Shown here one piece after another: positions 37,885 to 47,900 of a stretch of DNA of 62,262 nucleotides. The notes beneath the pieces were generated by a model. The model saw nothing but the letters and a program-made list of their open reading frames with translations, was not told where the DNA came from and ran no database searches. Each line of letters starts with the position of its first letter. Within the stretch, counting starts at the first letter, position 1. The DNA lies in contig CACOYI010000006.1 of assembly GCA_902631405.1 (NCBI GenBank), positions 1 to 62,262 on the forward strand, read 5' to 3'. Made by a program: the position numbers and the translations under genes. This DNA is from K189A clade bacterium. Lineage in GTDB: Bacteria > Pseudomonadota > Gammaproteobacteria > Pseudomonadales > Azotimanducaceae.

Positions 37885-39471
37885 ATGAGCTATGAAGTGC
37901 TAGCGAGAAAACTAAGACCTAAGAAATTTTCTGAACTCGTTGGTCAGGATCATGTTGTTAGGTCACTCACGCATGCGCTAGATAACGGCAGACTCCATCA
38001 TGCCTACCTTTTCACAGGTACTAGAGGTGTTGGTAAAACCACCATAGGGAGAATTCTAGCGAAAAGTCTGAATTGTGAGTCAGGTGTTTCATCGGATCCC
38101 TGTGGCGTTTGCTCTATTTGTGAGGAGGTAAGCCAGAACAGGTTTATTGATCTGCTTGAGGTGGATGCCGCCTCCCGCACTGGAGTCGAAGATACGCGAG
38201 AATTGCTTGAGAATGTTCAATATCTACCAACTCGTGGCCGCTTTAAAGTTTATTTAATAGACGAAGTTCATATGCTATCTACCGCGAGCTTTAATGCCTT
38301 ACTCAAGACTCTCGAAGAGCCCCCCGATCATGTGAAATTTCTCCTCGCAACTACTGATCCTAAGAAGGTCCCAGTAACAGTTCTATCACGATGTTTGCAA
38401 TTTCAACTTAGGAACATCACGTCTAAAGGGATATCAGACTACCTAAAAGATGTTTTAAAAAACGAGGAAGTTGAGTTCGAGGATGAAGGGCTAGAGCTGA
38501 TAGCAAAGAACGCTAGAGGGAGTATGAGAGACGCCCTGACTTTGGTCGACCAGTGCATAAGTTATGGTGAGGGTTCTGTTAAGAAAAATTCGGTGGTTGA
38601 GATGCTTGGTTTGGTCGAGGAGGATGAGATTAGTTCGGTGATACTGGCTCTCGAGAAAGGATCAGCTCAAGATCTGCTTCTGTTATCGGAACAGTTCTAT
38701 GAAAGGAATATAAGTTATTTCGAGGTGCTCAACGGCATCGTTGAAAGGTTCCATCATTACTCGGTTGCAGCATTTTTGGGTGAGGAAGGTCAGGCGTTTT
38801 CGAGAGAAGAACTCCAACTTTTCTATCAAATTGCGCTTCTTGGGCTTAGAGATATTGATATTGCTCCTGATCATAAAGTGGGTTTCGAGATGACCCTAAT
38901 GCGGTTACTAGCTTTCTCCTGTGACCAGCAGGAGACACTGCTACCTCGGGAGAAAAAAAAAACTAATACAAGACTTACCGGAGAACCGAGTACAGACCGA
39001 GACACAAAAGATGTCGAGGTTAAAAAGCCCTCAGTTACAGATATCTCTTCACCAATGGCTTCGACTGAGGACGGCGTCCCAATCTTTGTTGATGATGTTT
39101 TGTTGTCCAGATGGGTAGCCTTTGTCGAAACTCTAAACCTTGAGGGTGTCACTAAGGCAATCATTGAGAATTCTGTCGCAATAAAGTTTACTCTGCCAAA
39201 TGTTGATTTGTTAGTTGAGAAAGACTACGAGAAATTGATTACTGATTCCCTCCTGCAAAAATTGGAACTTCTTTTCAAAAGTTCGTTAGGAGAAAACGTG
39301 AAGCTTACTGCGCAAACCGGCGTTTTAGGTTCGGAAAGTCCTCGCAAAAGAAAATTAAGACTACGCGAAGAAAAAATCAAAAAGAGTAAAGAGACATTAT
39401 CCCGAGACTCCACTATGGAATCCTTAATCTCCGAGTTCAATGCCTCGATAGATCACGTGGTAATTAAATGA
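37885..39471 (+). CDS. dnaX: DNA polymerase III subunits tau/gamma (short form)
   Basis: Clamp-loader ATPase. It has 528 residues (E. coli tau 643). Walker A FTGTRGVGKTT, a zinc finger around CESGVSSDPCGVCSIC, the LIDEVHMLSTASFNALLKTLEEPP region and the sensor loop LSRCLQF are clear. A linker then leads to a tau-specific C-terminal domain. At codons 357-359 an A10 tract marks the end of the ATPase/collar part; a -1 shift there adds Lys-Asn and stops at TAA 38964, giving a gamma-like product of 360 residues. dnaX-ybaB-recR is a conserved trio. Confidence 0.97.
   Translation: MSYEVLARKLRPKKFSELVGQDHVVRSLTHALDNGRLHHAYLFTGTRGVGKTTIGRILAKSLNCESGVSSDPCGVCSICEEVSQNRFIDLLEVDAASRTGVEDTRELLENVQYLPTRGRFKVYLIDEVHMLSTASFNALLKTLEEPPDHVKFLLATTDPKKVPVTVLSRCLQFQLRNITSKGISDYLKDVLKNEEVEFEDEGLELIAKNARGSMRDALTLVDQCISYGEGSVKKNSVVEMLGLVEEDEISSVILALEKGSAQDLLLLSEQFYERNISYFEVLNGIVERFHHYSVAAFLGEEGQAFSREELQLFYQIALLGLRDIDIAPDHKVGFEMTLMRLLAFSCDQQETLLPREKKKTNTRLTGEPSTDRDTKDVEVKKPSVTDISSPMASTEDGVPIFVDDVLLSRWVAFVETLNLEGVTKAIIENSVAIKFTLPNVDLLVEKDYEKLITDSLLQKLELLFKSSLGENVKLTAQTGVLGSESPRKRKLRLREEKIKKSKETLSRDSTMESLISEFNASIDHVVIK
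38953..38962 (+). promoter_or_regulatory. A10 slippage/frameshift tract in dnaX
   Basis: Ten consecutive A read as GAG AAA AAA AAA ACT. Shifting -1 (or adding one A to the transcript) gives AAC TAA, a stop after one codon. CGGGAG immediately precedes the tract and AGGAG lies about 20 nt upstream, the kind of internal Shine-Dalgarno that stimulates -1 shifting in E. coli dnaX. Confidence 0.6.
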
Positions 39472-39506
39472 GCATATCGCCAAGCGTTAAAATAAAGGAA
39501 TAAAAC

Positions 39507-39836
39507 ATGAAGGACTTTGGTGACATGATGAATCAAGCGAAAGCGCTGCAAGAGTCTTTGTCTAAGATACAAGATGAAATTAAAGGTATTTCTGTGGAAG
39601 GGGAAAGTGGAGCTGGGCTGGTCAAAGTATCAGTCAGCGGGGATTCAAAAGTCAGGGGAGTAACTTTGGATCCGGACATATTGAGCGAGGAAAAAAGAGT
39701 GATAGAGGAATTGTTGGCCGGAGCAGTGAATGACGCGATCGATAAGCTTGAGACCACCAAAACAGAAAAAATGAAAAGCATTGGAGGCGGTTTGCTTGGT
39801 GGTTTAGGTTTCCCTTTAGGTAAGATGCCTTTCTAG
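39507..39836 (+). CDS. ybaB: YbaB/EbfC family nucleoid-associated protein
   Basis: Small dimeric DNA-binding protein of 109 residues. It has the family pattern of an N-terminal amphipathic helix (DFGDMMNQAKALQESLSKIQ), the beta hairpin GESGAGLVKVSVSGDSKVRGVTLD and a C-terminal helix. It lies between dnaX and recR as in most bacteria; its stop shares one base with the recR GTG. Confidence 0.95.
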   Translation: MKDFGDMMNQAKALQESLSKIQDEIKGISVEGESGAGLVKVSVSGDSKVRGVTLDPDILSEEKRVIEELLAGAVNDAIDKLETTKTEKMKSIGGGLLGGLGFPLGKMPF

Positions 39837-40435
39837 TGGGTCTAATAGACGAGTTGATCTCCTCCCTGCAAGTTTTGCCAGGAGTAGGACCCAAGAGTGC
39901 ACAGCGCATAGCTTTGCAGGTTCTGCAAAGAGACCAAAAAGGTGGCAAGCGTTTAAGTAACGCATTGCGGGAAGCCATTGAAAAAGTCGGTAGATGTCAA
40001 AGATGCAGAAACCTGACGGAGCTTGAGATCTGTCAGATTTGTACTGATGGGCGAAGAGACCGATCGTTATTGTGTGTTGTCGAATCGCCCGCTGATGTCT
40101 TAGCAATAGATTTTGCTGGCGGTTTTAAAGGAACTTATTTTGTACTGAATGGCCGTCTCTCACCAATTGAGGGAATTGGACCTAAGGAGTTGGAGATCGA
40201 TCGGCTCGAAACTCTTGTTTGTTCAGAATCTCTCAAGGAAGTCGTGATTGCTACAAATCCAACAATGGAGGGAGAGGCTACTGCAACCTATATTGCTGGC
40301 ATTCTGCAAGATAAGGTGGGACTAATTTCGAGAATAGCTCACGGGGTACCGCTTGGTGGTGAAATCGAGTATACGGATGGTGGAACTCTAAGCCATGCGA
40401 TTGCGAGAAGGCGTGATCTCACTAGACTGGATTGA
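39836..40435 (+). CDS. recR: Recombination mediator RecR
   Basis: Works with RecFO to load RecA at gaps. It has 199 residues: an N-terminal helix-hairpin-helix region (LPGVGPKSAQRIALQVL), a Cys4 zinc finger (CQRCRNLTELEICQIC) and a Toprim domain (LCVVESPADVLAID, IGPKELEIDRL). The start is GTG at 39836, overlapping ybaB by one base. The 3' end overlaps the likely rnd start. Confidence 0.97.
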   Translation: MGLIDELISSLQVLPGVGPKSAQRIALQVLQRDQKGGKRLSNALREAIEKVGRCQRCRNLTELEICQICTDGRRDRSLLCVVESPADVLAIDFAGGFKGTYFVLNGRLSPIEGIGPKELEIDRLETLVCSESLKEVVIATNPTMEGEATATYIAGILQDKVGLISRIAHGVPLGGEIEYTDGGTLSHAIARRRDLTRLD

Positions 40436-41516
40436 TGACGACAAGGGATTAGCGCGTCTAGTCTCCTCCTTTGATAGTGAGATAGGAGTTGATACCGAAT
40501 TCGTGAGAACGAATACCTTTTATGCCAAGATCGGTCTTGTGCAAGTTTGCTCTAATTCGAGAGTTTCTCTCATAGATCCCCAAAAAGTAAAAAATTGGGG
40601 TCCTTTTATTGACGCATTGGTCTCCGAAGAGCTGACAAAAATTATGCATGCGAGCCAGGAGGATCTTGAGATTTTTCGAGACATGTTCGGAATCGTCCCT
40701 AAAAATATATTCGACTGCCAGTTAGCCAATGCATTCCTAGATGGCGACTTCAGTATCAGCTACTCCGGGCTGGTTTCGAAACGGACAGGAGTAACTCTTG
40801 AAAAATCTGAAACCCGTTCCGATTGGCTAGGTAGGCCGCTAACTGTCAATCAAGAAAAATATGCGGCCGAAGATGTCTTTTACTTGCTTGACGTATTCTC
40901 CTCGCTCCAAGAGGACCTTCGTATCTCTAATAAGTTAGGCTGGTTTGTCGAAGAGATGGCTCAGAGAGAAACGCCAGACGAGTTTTCTCCCGAAAATTAT
41001 TATCTACGACTGAAAGGGACCTCGAATTTGACAGATAGGAATTTGTCATACCTGCAGACTGCATGTCAGTGGCGAGAAGAGCTTGCTCGAAAACTGGATC
41101 TGCCCAGAGTGAGAGTTGCATCGGATAGCGATCTGCTGGAATTATCGCGTGGGGAACTTTTAGGATTTGAAGAAATCGCTGCGGTGATCCGCTCTCGAGT
41201 CGCGCATAATTCTATCAAAGTGCTGCAAAGCATGCTTGAGGGGTACAAATTGCGTACCCCGAAAGAAAGGCCAGCGAGTCCGTTGGTACCTGGGGACAGA
41301 AAGTTTTTAAAAAAAATACAAACATTTGCTCATGAAAAAGCCCGCACCATGTCGATGGCGCCAGAGCTACTTGGCCGCAAGAGAGATCTAGAGCAATGTA
41401 TAAGGAGTTTTGATGAAAACGGTCATCTCAGTGAGATTTTTTTAGGTTGGAGGAAAGAGATCGTCGGGAATGAATTTGCTCGGATGCTATCTGATCATTT
41501 TGAGCATGCAGCCTGA
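40395..41516 (+). CDS. rnd: Ribonuclease D
   Basis: 3'-5' exoribonuclease for tRNA maturation. It has 373 residues. The DEDD exonuclease motifs are VDTEFVRTNTFYAKIGLVQV, the HASQEDLEIF and FDCQLANAFL region, and YAAEDVFYLLDVF; two HRDC-like domains follow. The ATG at 40395 lies 41 nt inside recR. A GTG at 40413, preceded closely by AGAAGG, is an equally plausible start. ycgL follows 9 nt later. Confidence 0.94.
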   Translation: MRLREGVISLDWIDDDKGLARLVSSFDSEIGVDTEFVRTNTFYAKIGLVQVCSNSRVSLIDPQKVKNWGPFIDALVSEELTKIMHASQEDLEIFRDMFGIVPKNIFDCQLANAFLDGDFSISYSGLVSKRTGVTLEKSETRSDWLGRPLTVNQEKYAAEDVFYLLDVFSSLQEDLRISNKLGWFVEEMAQRETPDEFSPENYYLRLKGTSNLTDRNLSYLQTACQWREELARKLDLPRVRVASDSDLLELSRGELLGFEEIAAVIRSRVAHNSIKVLQSMLEGYKLRTPKERPASPLVPGDRKFLKKIQTFAHEKARTMSMAPELLGRKRDLEQCIRSFDENGHLSEIFLGWRKEIVGNEFARMLSDHFEHAA

Positions 41517-41525
41517 GGTCCCCTC

Positions 41526-41786
41526 ATGCCAAGTGTAGATACAATAGTATTCAAAAGTGCCAAAAAAAATGACTTCTATTTATATATTAGGGCAGATAGC
41601 GAGTTCGAGTCGTTGCCCATGGAGTTACGGCATTCCTTCGGGACACCAATTTTTGTGATGGACTTGACGATTGATGAACAGAGGAGCCTCGCAAGAGCAG
41701 ACCCTTTGAAGGTTTTAAGTGCACTTGAAGAGAATGGTTTTTATCTCCAACTGCCTCCGATCGTTCATGAGGGGCGGAAGGAATAA
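41526..41786 (+). CDS. ycgL: YcgL domain protein
   Basis: It has 86 residues, matching the YcgL family (DFYLYIRADSEFESLPMELRHSFG, DPLKVLSALEENGFYLQLPP). Function is unknown. rnd-ycgL-ycgN is a recurring gammaproteobacterial gene order, which supports the call. Confidence 0.88.
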   Translation: MPSVDTIVFKSAKKNDFYLYIRADSEFESLPMELRHSFGTPIFVMDLTIDEQRSLARADPLKVLSALEENGFYLQLPPIVHEGRKE

Positions 41787-41797
41787 ATAGCAGGTAA

Positions 41798-42238
41798 ATG
41801 GAAAACTTCTGGAAAGACAAAACTCTCGGAGAAATGACCACTGAGGAGTGGGAGAGCCTTTGTGACGGATGCGGTAGATGTTGCATGATAAAGCTCGAAG
41901 ACGAAGAGACTAACGAGGTCCATTACACAAATCTCGTTTGCGAGCACTTGGACATGCAATCTTGCCGATGTACAAATTATAGCTATCGGCATGAGTTGGT
42001 AGAGGACTGTATTCGTTTTTCAGCGAGCGATTTGAAGGATCTAAATTGGCTCCCACGATCTTGCGCCTATCGTACTATCTACGAAGGACGCGAGTTGGCT
42101 TGGTGGCACCCACTTGTAAGCGGCTCGGTGGCCACAGTATTCGAGGCGGGTATAGCTGTTCGAGGCAAGGTGCAATCCGAAAAAACAGTGGATAAAGATT
42201 TGCAGGAAGAGATGGTTATACGTTGGGTTTCTTTTTGA
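41798..42238 (+). CDS. ycgN: YcgN/YkgJ-family cysteine cluster protein (UPF0260)
   Basis: It has 146 residues. The cysteine cluster CDGCGRCC near residues 22-29, with further Cys at CEHLDMQSCRC, EDCIRF and SCAYR, is typical of the UPF0260 family, thought to bind Zn or Fe-S. WHPLVSG and the C-terminal RWVSF are also characteristic. Biochemical role unknown. Confidence 0.9.
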   Translation: MENFWKDKTLGEMTTEEWESLCDGCGRCCMIKLEDEETNEVHYTNLVCEHLDMQSCRCTNYSYRHELVEDCIRFSASDLKDLNWLPRSCAYRTIYEGRELAWWHPLVSGSVATVFEAGIAVRGKVQSEKTVDKDLQEEMVIRWVSF

Positions 42239-42251
42239 ATAGGCAAAATCA

Positions 42252-42274
42252 AATAGGCGATTGAATAGGCGATT
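42252..42274. repeat. 11-bp tandem direct repeat
   Basis: AATAGGCGATT occurs at 42252-42262 and again at 42264-42274, separated by one G, just before the next gene; a partial third copy (AATAGGC) begins at the end of ycgN. No function is evident. Confidence 0.8.
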
Positions 42275-42279
42275 AAAAG

Positions 42280-42660
42280 TTGATTGATCCAACTACAGCA
42301 TGGACTTTGATCGCTGCTGGCGGTTTACTGGGAGGTTCGTGCTTCTACTATTTGGTGGTTCTTTGCTTCAGGAATTCTTCTGACAAGCGGCGTTCAAAAG
42401 TAAAAAGGTTCGGCTTATACCTTGCCGCGGCACTTACATGTTTTTTTGTCACTCCTGCCCCGTTACCAGCTCATGAGGGGCAGTTGGCCCCAGCGTTCGT
42501 GGTGGTGATATTTGAGAATTTTTTTCAGACTCAAGGCAGTCCTGAAGAAGCTTTTTGGACTTTGACCATCAGTATTTCCACTCTTTTACTATTTCTCTTT
42601 TTGATTTTCAAAGTCGTTGATAGATTTCTCGGATACAAATTGAGGAACCCATCCGACTGA
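42280..42660 (+). CDS. Small membrane protein, unknown
   Basis: I do not recognise this 126-residue protein. It has three hydrophobic stretches (about residues 7-30, 46-62 and 92-115) separated by a basic loop (NSSDKRRSKVKR) and a short loop containing PAHEGQLAP. The only in-frame start is TTG 42280, without a good Shine-Dalgarno, so the 5' end is uncertain. It lies between ycgN and the MoxR/VWA pair; a role with either is speculation. Confidence 0.55.
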   Translation: MIDPTTAWTLIAAGGLLGGSCFYYLVVLCFRNSSDKRRSKVKRFGLYLAAALTCFFVTPAPLPAHEGQLAPAFVVVIFENFFQTQGSPEEAFWTLTISISTLLLFLFLIFKVVDRFLGYKLRNPSD

Positions 42661-42765
42661 ATAGTTTAAATAGATCACTCACGTGGTTGCATGCGGAACA
42701 GCTGGTCTTTAAAGTACGGGAACGCTCAACGAGCGGAATCTTCTTTTGGGTGAAAGGAAAAATTG

Positions 42766-43614
42766 ATGATCTTTGATAGCACGGAGTCTTATATATCGAC
42801 AGACGAACTCAGCATGGCTGTTGATGCGGCAGTGAAGCTCGAACGTCCATTATTGATAAAAGGCGAACCAGGAACGGGCAAGACGATGTTGGCGGTAGAG
42901 GTAGCGAAGTCTCTCGGAGCACCGCTTTTGGAGTGGCATATTAAATCCACAACAAAAGCGCTCAATGGTCTTTATGAATACGATGCGGTTTCGAGGTTGA
43001 GAGATTCCCAACTCGGCGATGATCGGGTTAATGACATTAAGAATTACATAAAGAAGGGAAAGCTCTGGGAGGCGTTCGAAGCAGAGGAAAGGGTGGTTCT
43101 TCTCATAGATGAGATCGACAAGGCGGATATTGAGTTCCCGAATGATTTGCTGCAAGAAATCGACCGGATGGAGTTTTTCGTCTATGAGCTAGGTCAAACT
43201 GTGAAAGCCAAGCAAAGACCGGTGGTTATAATTACCTCCAACAACGAGAAAGAATTGCCGGATGCCTTTTTGCGTCGGTGCTTTTTTCACTTCATCAATT
43301 TCCCAGACAGGGAGACGATGCAGCAAATCGTGGATGTTCACTTCCCCGAAATTAAGAAAGATTTGGTCAAAGAGGCGATGGAGATATTCTTCGACGTAAG
43401 AAAAGTTCCTGGTCTCAAGAAAAAACCTTCTACCTCAGAGTTGATCGATTGGTTGAAACTCCTGATGGCGGACGATATCCCTGATGAGATCCTGACAAAT
43501 CGAGATGCTAGCAAGGCCATTCCTCCTCTTTATGGTGCGCTCGTTAAGAATGAACAGGATGTTCACTTGCTCGAAAGGCTGGCGTTTATGAACAGGCGGG
43601 ACAGTAGGGGCTAA
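42766..43614 (+). CDS. MoxR-family AAA+ ATPase
   Basis: It has 282 residues. Walker A is LLIKGEPGTGKTML and Walker B is VVLLIDEIDKAD; sensor regions ITSNNEKELPDAFLRRC and FHFINFPD follow. MoxR ATPases act with von Willebrand factor A partners in metal-cofactor insertion or complex assembly. The ATG at 42766 has GAAAGGA 7 nt upstream; a TTG one codon earlier is less likely. The next gene, a VWA protein, starts 3 nt after the stop. Confidence 0.93.
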   Translation: MIFDSTESYISTDELSMAVDAAVKLERPLLIKGEPGTGKTMLAVEVAKSLGAPLLEWHIKSTTKALNGLYEYDAVSRLRDSQLGDDRVNDIKNYIKKGKLWEAFEAEERVVLLIDEIDKADIEFPNDLLQEIDRMEFFVYELGQTVKAKQRPVVIITSNNEKELPDAFLRRCFFHFINFPDRETMQQIVDVHFPEIKKDLVKEAMEIFFDVRKVPGLKKKPSTSELIDWLKLLMADDIPDEILTNRDASKAIPPLYGALVKNEQDVHLLERLAFMNRRDSRG

Positions 43615-43617
43615 AAG

Positions 43618-44787
43618 GTGTTAATCAATTTTTTTCTCACCCTTCGTAAGTACAAGCTTCCGGTAACCATCAGGGAGTTAATGGATCTGATTTCAGCGAT
43701 AAAAAATGGTGTTGTATACGCGAACGTCGACGACTTTTACCTGCTAAGCCGCACCGCCCTGGTAAAAGACGAAAAGAATTATGACAAATTCGACCGGGCG
43801 TTTGGGGCCTATTTTAAGGGGCTGGAGGATCTTCATGGTATGTTGGAGAGTCTGATTCCAGATGAATGGCTTAGGCGTGAATTCGAGAAATCTCTGAGCG
43901 AAGAAGATTTGAAGCAAATCGAGTCACTTGGTGGTCTAGAGAAATTAATCGAGGCCTTCAAAAAAGCAAAAGAAGAAGCAGAAAAGGCTGAAGCAAAAAA
44001 GGGTGAAGAAGGAAAGGATGGCGATGAAGGTAACGCCGACAAGGAAGGTCAAAACGGCCCTGGGGGAGTTGGTAAGGGTAAAAAGAAAAAGGCCAAGAAG
44101 GTTTGGGACCAGAGGCAGTACAAAAATCTAGATGACTCTGTCGAGCTCGGAACTCGAAATATCAAAATGGCCCTAAGGAGGCTGCGTAAATTTGCCCGAA
44201 CAGGTGCTGAGGATGAGCTCGACCTAGACAACACAATTCGCTCTACAGCTCACAATGGCGGAATGTTGGATATCAAGATGCGGCCCGAGAGAAGAAATAC
44301 GGTCAAGGTGCTCTTGTTCCTGGACATCGGGGGGTCGATGGACGCCCACGTCAAAATTTGTGAAGAGCTTTTTTCTGCTTCGCGAACTGAGTTTAAAAAT
44401 TTGGAGAGCTTCTATTTTCATAACTTTGTCTATGAGTCAGTCTGGAAAGATAATCGGCGACGGATGGCGGAGAGATTGTCTACTTTAGAGATTCTTAACA
44501 AATATCCGCATGACTACAAAGTCGTATTTGTCGGTGATGCGACGATGGCGCCATACGAAATTACTCATGCTGGTGGGAGCGTTGAGCACTGGAACGAGGA
44601 GCCTGGGGCTGCATGGATGGCGAGGTTTCAAGAGATTTACGACAAAGTAATATGGCTAAATCCCACCCCACAGGAGACTTGGGAGTACTCGTCTTCGGTA
44701 ATGATGACTCAGGAATTGGTTGGTGGAAGTATGTATCCCCTTACTATAAAGGGTCTCGAGGAGGGAATGGGGGAACTCTCAAAGTAA
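43618..44787 (+). CDS. VWA domain protein (CoxE-like), MoxR partner
   Basis: It has 389 residues. The N-terminal part (FFLTLRKYKLPVTIRELMDLI) matches CoxE-like proteins. A low-complexity Glu/Lys/Gly segment (about residues 120-165) separates it from a VWA domain whose MIDAS motif is LDIGGSMD (about residue 236). The start is GTG at 43618. The MoxR-VWA pair is probably a cytoplasmic chaperone unit; the client is not apparent from the neighbours. Confidence 0.88.
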   Translation: MLINFFLTLRKYKLPVTIRELMDLISAIKNGVVYANVDDFYLLSRTALVKDEKNYDKFDRAFGAYFKGLEDLHGMLESLIPDEWLRREFEKSLSEEDLKQIESLGGLEKLIEAFKKAKEEAEKAEAKKGEEGKDGDEGNADKEGQNGPGGVGKGKKKKAKKVWDQRQYKNLDDSVELGTRNIKMALRRLRKFARTGAEDELDLDNTIRSTAHNGGMLDIKMRPERRNTVKVLLFLDIGGSMDAHVKICEELFSASRTEFKNLESFYFHNFVYESVWKDNRRRMAERLSTLEILNKYPHDYKVVFVGDATMAPYEITHAGGSVEHWNEEPGAAWMARFQEIYDKVIWLNPTPQETWEYSSSVMMTQELVGGSMYPLTIKGLEEGMGELSK

Positions 44788-44909
44788 TCAATCCCACTCA
44801 TCGACACTATCACTGGTGATGGTGCTTTCTAGGATTAAAAGCCCGGGACAAAAATCTGCTATCTCAATCAACCTCTACAGAGAATCAAAAAGATCCTTCT
44901 AAGCTCAAT

Positions 44910-47900
44910 TTGAGAGTCAACTCTGAGCTCCCCATCGCACGGGAAAAAGAAAATATCGTCAAGCTTCTTCGCTCGAACCAAGTGCTCATTGTTGTTGGAG
45001 AAACAGGGTCAGGAAAGACCACCCAGCTGCCTAAGATACTTATACAGACAGGGATTGGTTCCAACGGTGCCATTGCTCATACTCAACCTAGAAGAATAGC
45101 CGCAATCAGCATTGCCAAGCGCATTGCGCAAGAAACCGGGGCCAATCTTGGCAAGGAGATTGGTTATTCCATTAGGTTTGATGATCGCTCTAGTTCTGGC
45201 GCTCTTCTGAAGTTAGTTACTGATGGGCTTTTGCTCAATGAGCTCCGAACAGATAGATACTTAGATAAATATTCAGGATTGATCATTGATGAGGCTCATG
45301 AGCGCTCACTCAATATCGATTTATTGCTTGGATACGTAAAAGAGATAATCAAACGTCGTCCAGAATTCAGGGTCGTTGTTACCAGCGCTACCATCTCAGG
45401 TGAGCAATTCTCCAGGTTTTTTGATGGTGCGCCGATAATTGACGTGGCTGGCCGCAGTTATCCTATCTCGATCCAGTACCGTGAGCCGAAGGAAGAGTTG
45501 CTGGAGCAAATAGTCGACGTGGTAAAAGAGATAGAAAAACAAGAGAGTAAATTAGCGCCAGATATTCTTGTTTTTTTTCCTGGTGCGAGGGAGATTTCCG
45601 ACGCCGTTGAATTTCTTCGCAAACGTTTTGCGGGGCAGTTAGAGGTACTAGCGCTTTATTCGAGATTGTCTCAATCGGATCAGCTCAGAGTTTTCGAGCG
45701 AAAGGGCTCAAAGCGAAGATTGATTTTGACCACTAATATTGCGGAAACGTCAGTCACAGTTCCCGGTATTGGTTTCGTGATCGATCTCGGTTTGGCGCGA
45801 GTTAATCGCTTTAGTCAGAGGTCAAAAATACAGCGTTTAGTCACTGAGGAAATCAGTCAAGCAAGTGCCGACCAGAGAGCTGGCCGTTGTGGAAGGTTGG
45901 GACCGGGAATTTGCTACCGGTTGTATACAGAGGAGGTCTACCAGAACAAACCCCTTTTCCCAGATCCGGAAATCATGAGAGTTAACCTGGCTTCTGTCTT
46001 GATTCAAATGAGATTCCTGGGTCTAGGGGAGCCGCAAAATTTTGCGTTTATTGACCCGCCTGAAAAAGCTGCATTAGATAGTGCAGAGAGGCTTCTCACA
46101 GAGCTACGGGCGACCAAGCGAAAGGAATTGACCAAGTTGGGGCGCAAAATTGCACGCTTCCCACTGGACCCGCGGTTGGCGGCAAGTCTTATCTCGGCCC
46201 CTGATTTTGGGAGTCTCACTGAACTCCTGACCTTGGTTTCCTTTTTGTCATTGCAAGACATAAGAGAAAGGCCGATCGAGCATGCTCACAAAGCAGATGA
46301 GGCTCATCAAAAATTCGTGGACGCGAGATCAGATTTCCTAACAATCCTCAAGATGTGGGACTGGATAGAAAAAGCGAAGCGCGAAGAATCCAAGTCGTCT
46401 TTTAAGAAGACTCTTAAAAAGAATTTTTTGAGTTTTCGGCGCACGGCAGAGTGGTCAGAAACCAGAGACCAGCTGGCTCGAATCTGTAAAAAATTAGGCC
46501 TACAAGCTAATACGGATAAAGCGAGTTACAAGGCTGTTCACATCCCCATAATAATTGGGAATCTCTCGAATCTGGCCAGATTAAAAGACAGAACACAATA
46601 TCAAGGAGCCAGAAATCAGTCTCTCATGATTTTTCCAGGATCCGGATTGTTTAAAAAAAAGCATGCGTGGATAGTTTCCACCGAAATCATAGAGACTAGC
46701 CGGATATACGCGCGAGACGCCGCTTCGATTCGAACTTCGTGGGTAGAGCAGTGTTCGAGGCATTTGCAAAGGGAACGGTTCGAGGATCCGCATTGGAGCA
46801 AAAAAAGAGGCGAGGTTATGGCTTACCAGTCTATATCTCTTTACGGTTTGTTATTAGTTGAAAAGAGACGAAAACCCCTCGCTAATAAAGATCCTAGACT
46901 GTGCAGGGAGATTTTTCTTGATGCCATGGTTGCCGGTGAATTACTAAAAGTCCGCAGTTTCGTCCTTGAGAATAAAAAGTTATTAGAGGAGGTTCAAAGA
47001 ATAGAAGATAAAACCAGGATGGGTGGAAAGGGCGTCAATGAGTCTGACTTACTCAAGTTTTATGCTTCAAAAATTCCAGAGGAGATAATCAGCGAGTCGC
47101 AACTTGCGCGGTGGTTGGATGAAATCGAACCAAACGTTCTTCGTGAGCTTTATTTAGATCGACAAGATGTTCTGACTAATTTGGGCGGGTTCCCCTCCGC
47201 AGATTTGTTTCCGAACCATTTCGTCACGGGCGGAATAAGTTTTGCTTTAAGGTATCGGTTCGCGCCTGGAGAATCAGATGATGGAGTCACTATGGAGGTG
47301 CCAATCGGTCTTTTGTCGGCTGTTTCTGATGAAGATCTGAATTGGCCAATACCGGCGTTCTTGTCGCCAACACTCGAGTCGTTGTTGAGAAGTCTGCCAC
47401 GAGAGTTTAGGCGGAAGTTGCAGCCTATGGAAGAAAGTGTCGATATGCTGATATCGCAGATGCATTCTCGAAAAATGTATCGAAGAGGAAGGTTTATTGG
47501 CGCCGTGGTTGAAATTATCAACGATTTGTTTGGATGGCATTTAGCTGACTCTAGCTTTGATCAGAACAGGGTGGGTTCTGAGCTCAGGACGGCGGTCAGG
47601 GTGTTAGATGAAAAAAACAATGAAATTTGTTTCGGGAAAGATCTACAGGAAGTCCGGGACTCGCTGCACTCAACCAAAAATAGCGATCGGGAGAGCGAGA
47701 GGGTCCTGCGGGAGGCAAGTAATTTTGAGGAGTTCGGCCTTACGCGCTTCCCCGACAGAAAGCTTGAGGACCAATTGCTAGTTCAGGCGGATGTTGGACC
47801 AAAATTGTTTTTCCCTGGTCTGGTTTCCAGAGTGGAATCATTAAATCTTGTGCTATTCGATGACAGAGTCGAGAGAGATCGAGAAATCCGGAGAGCTTTT

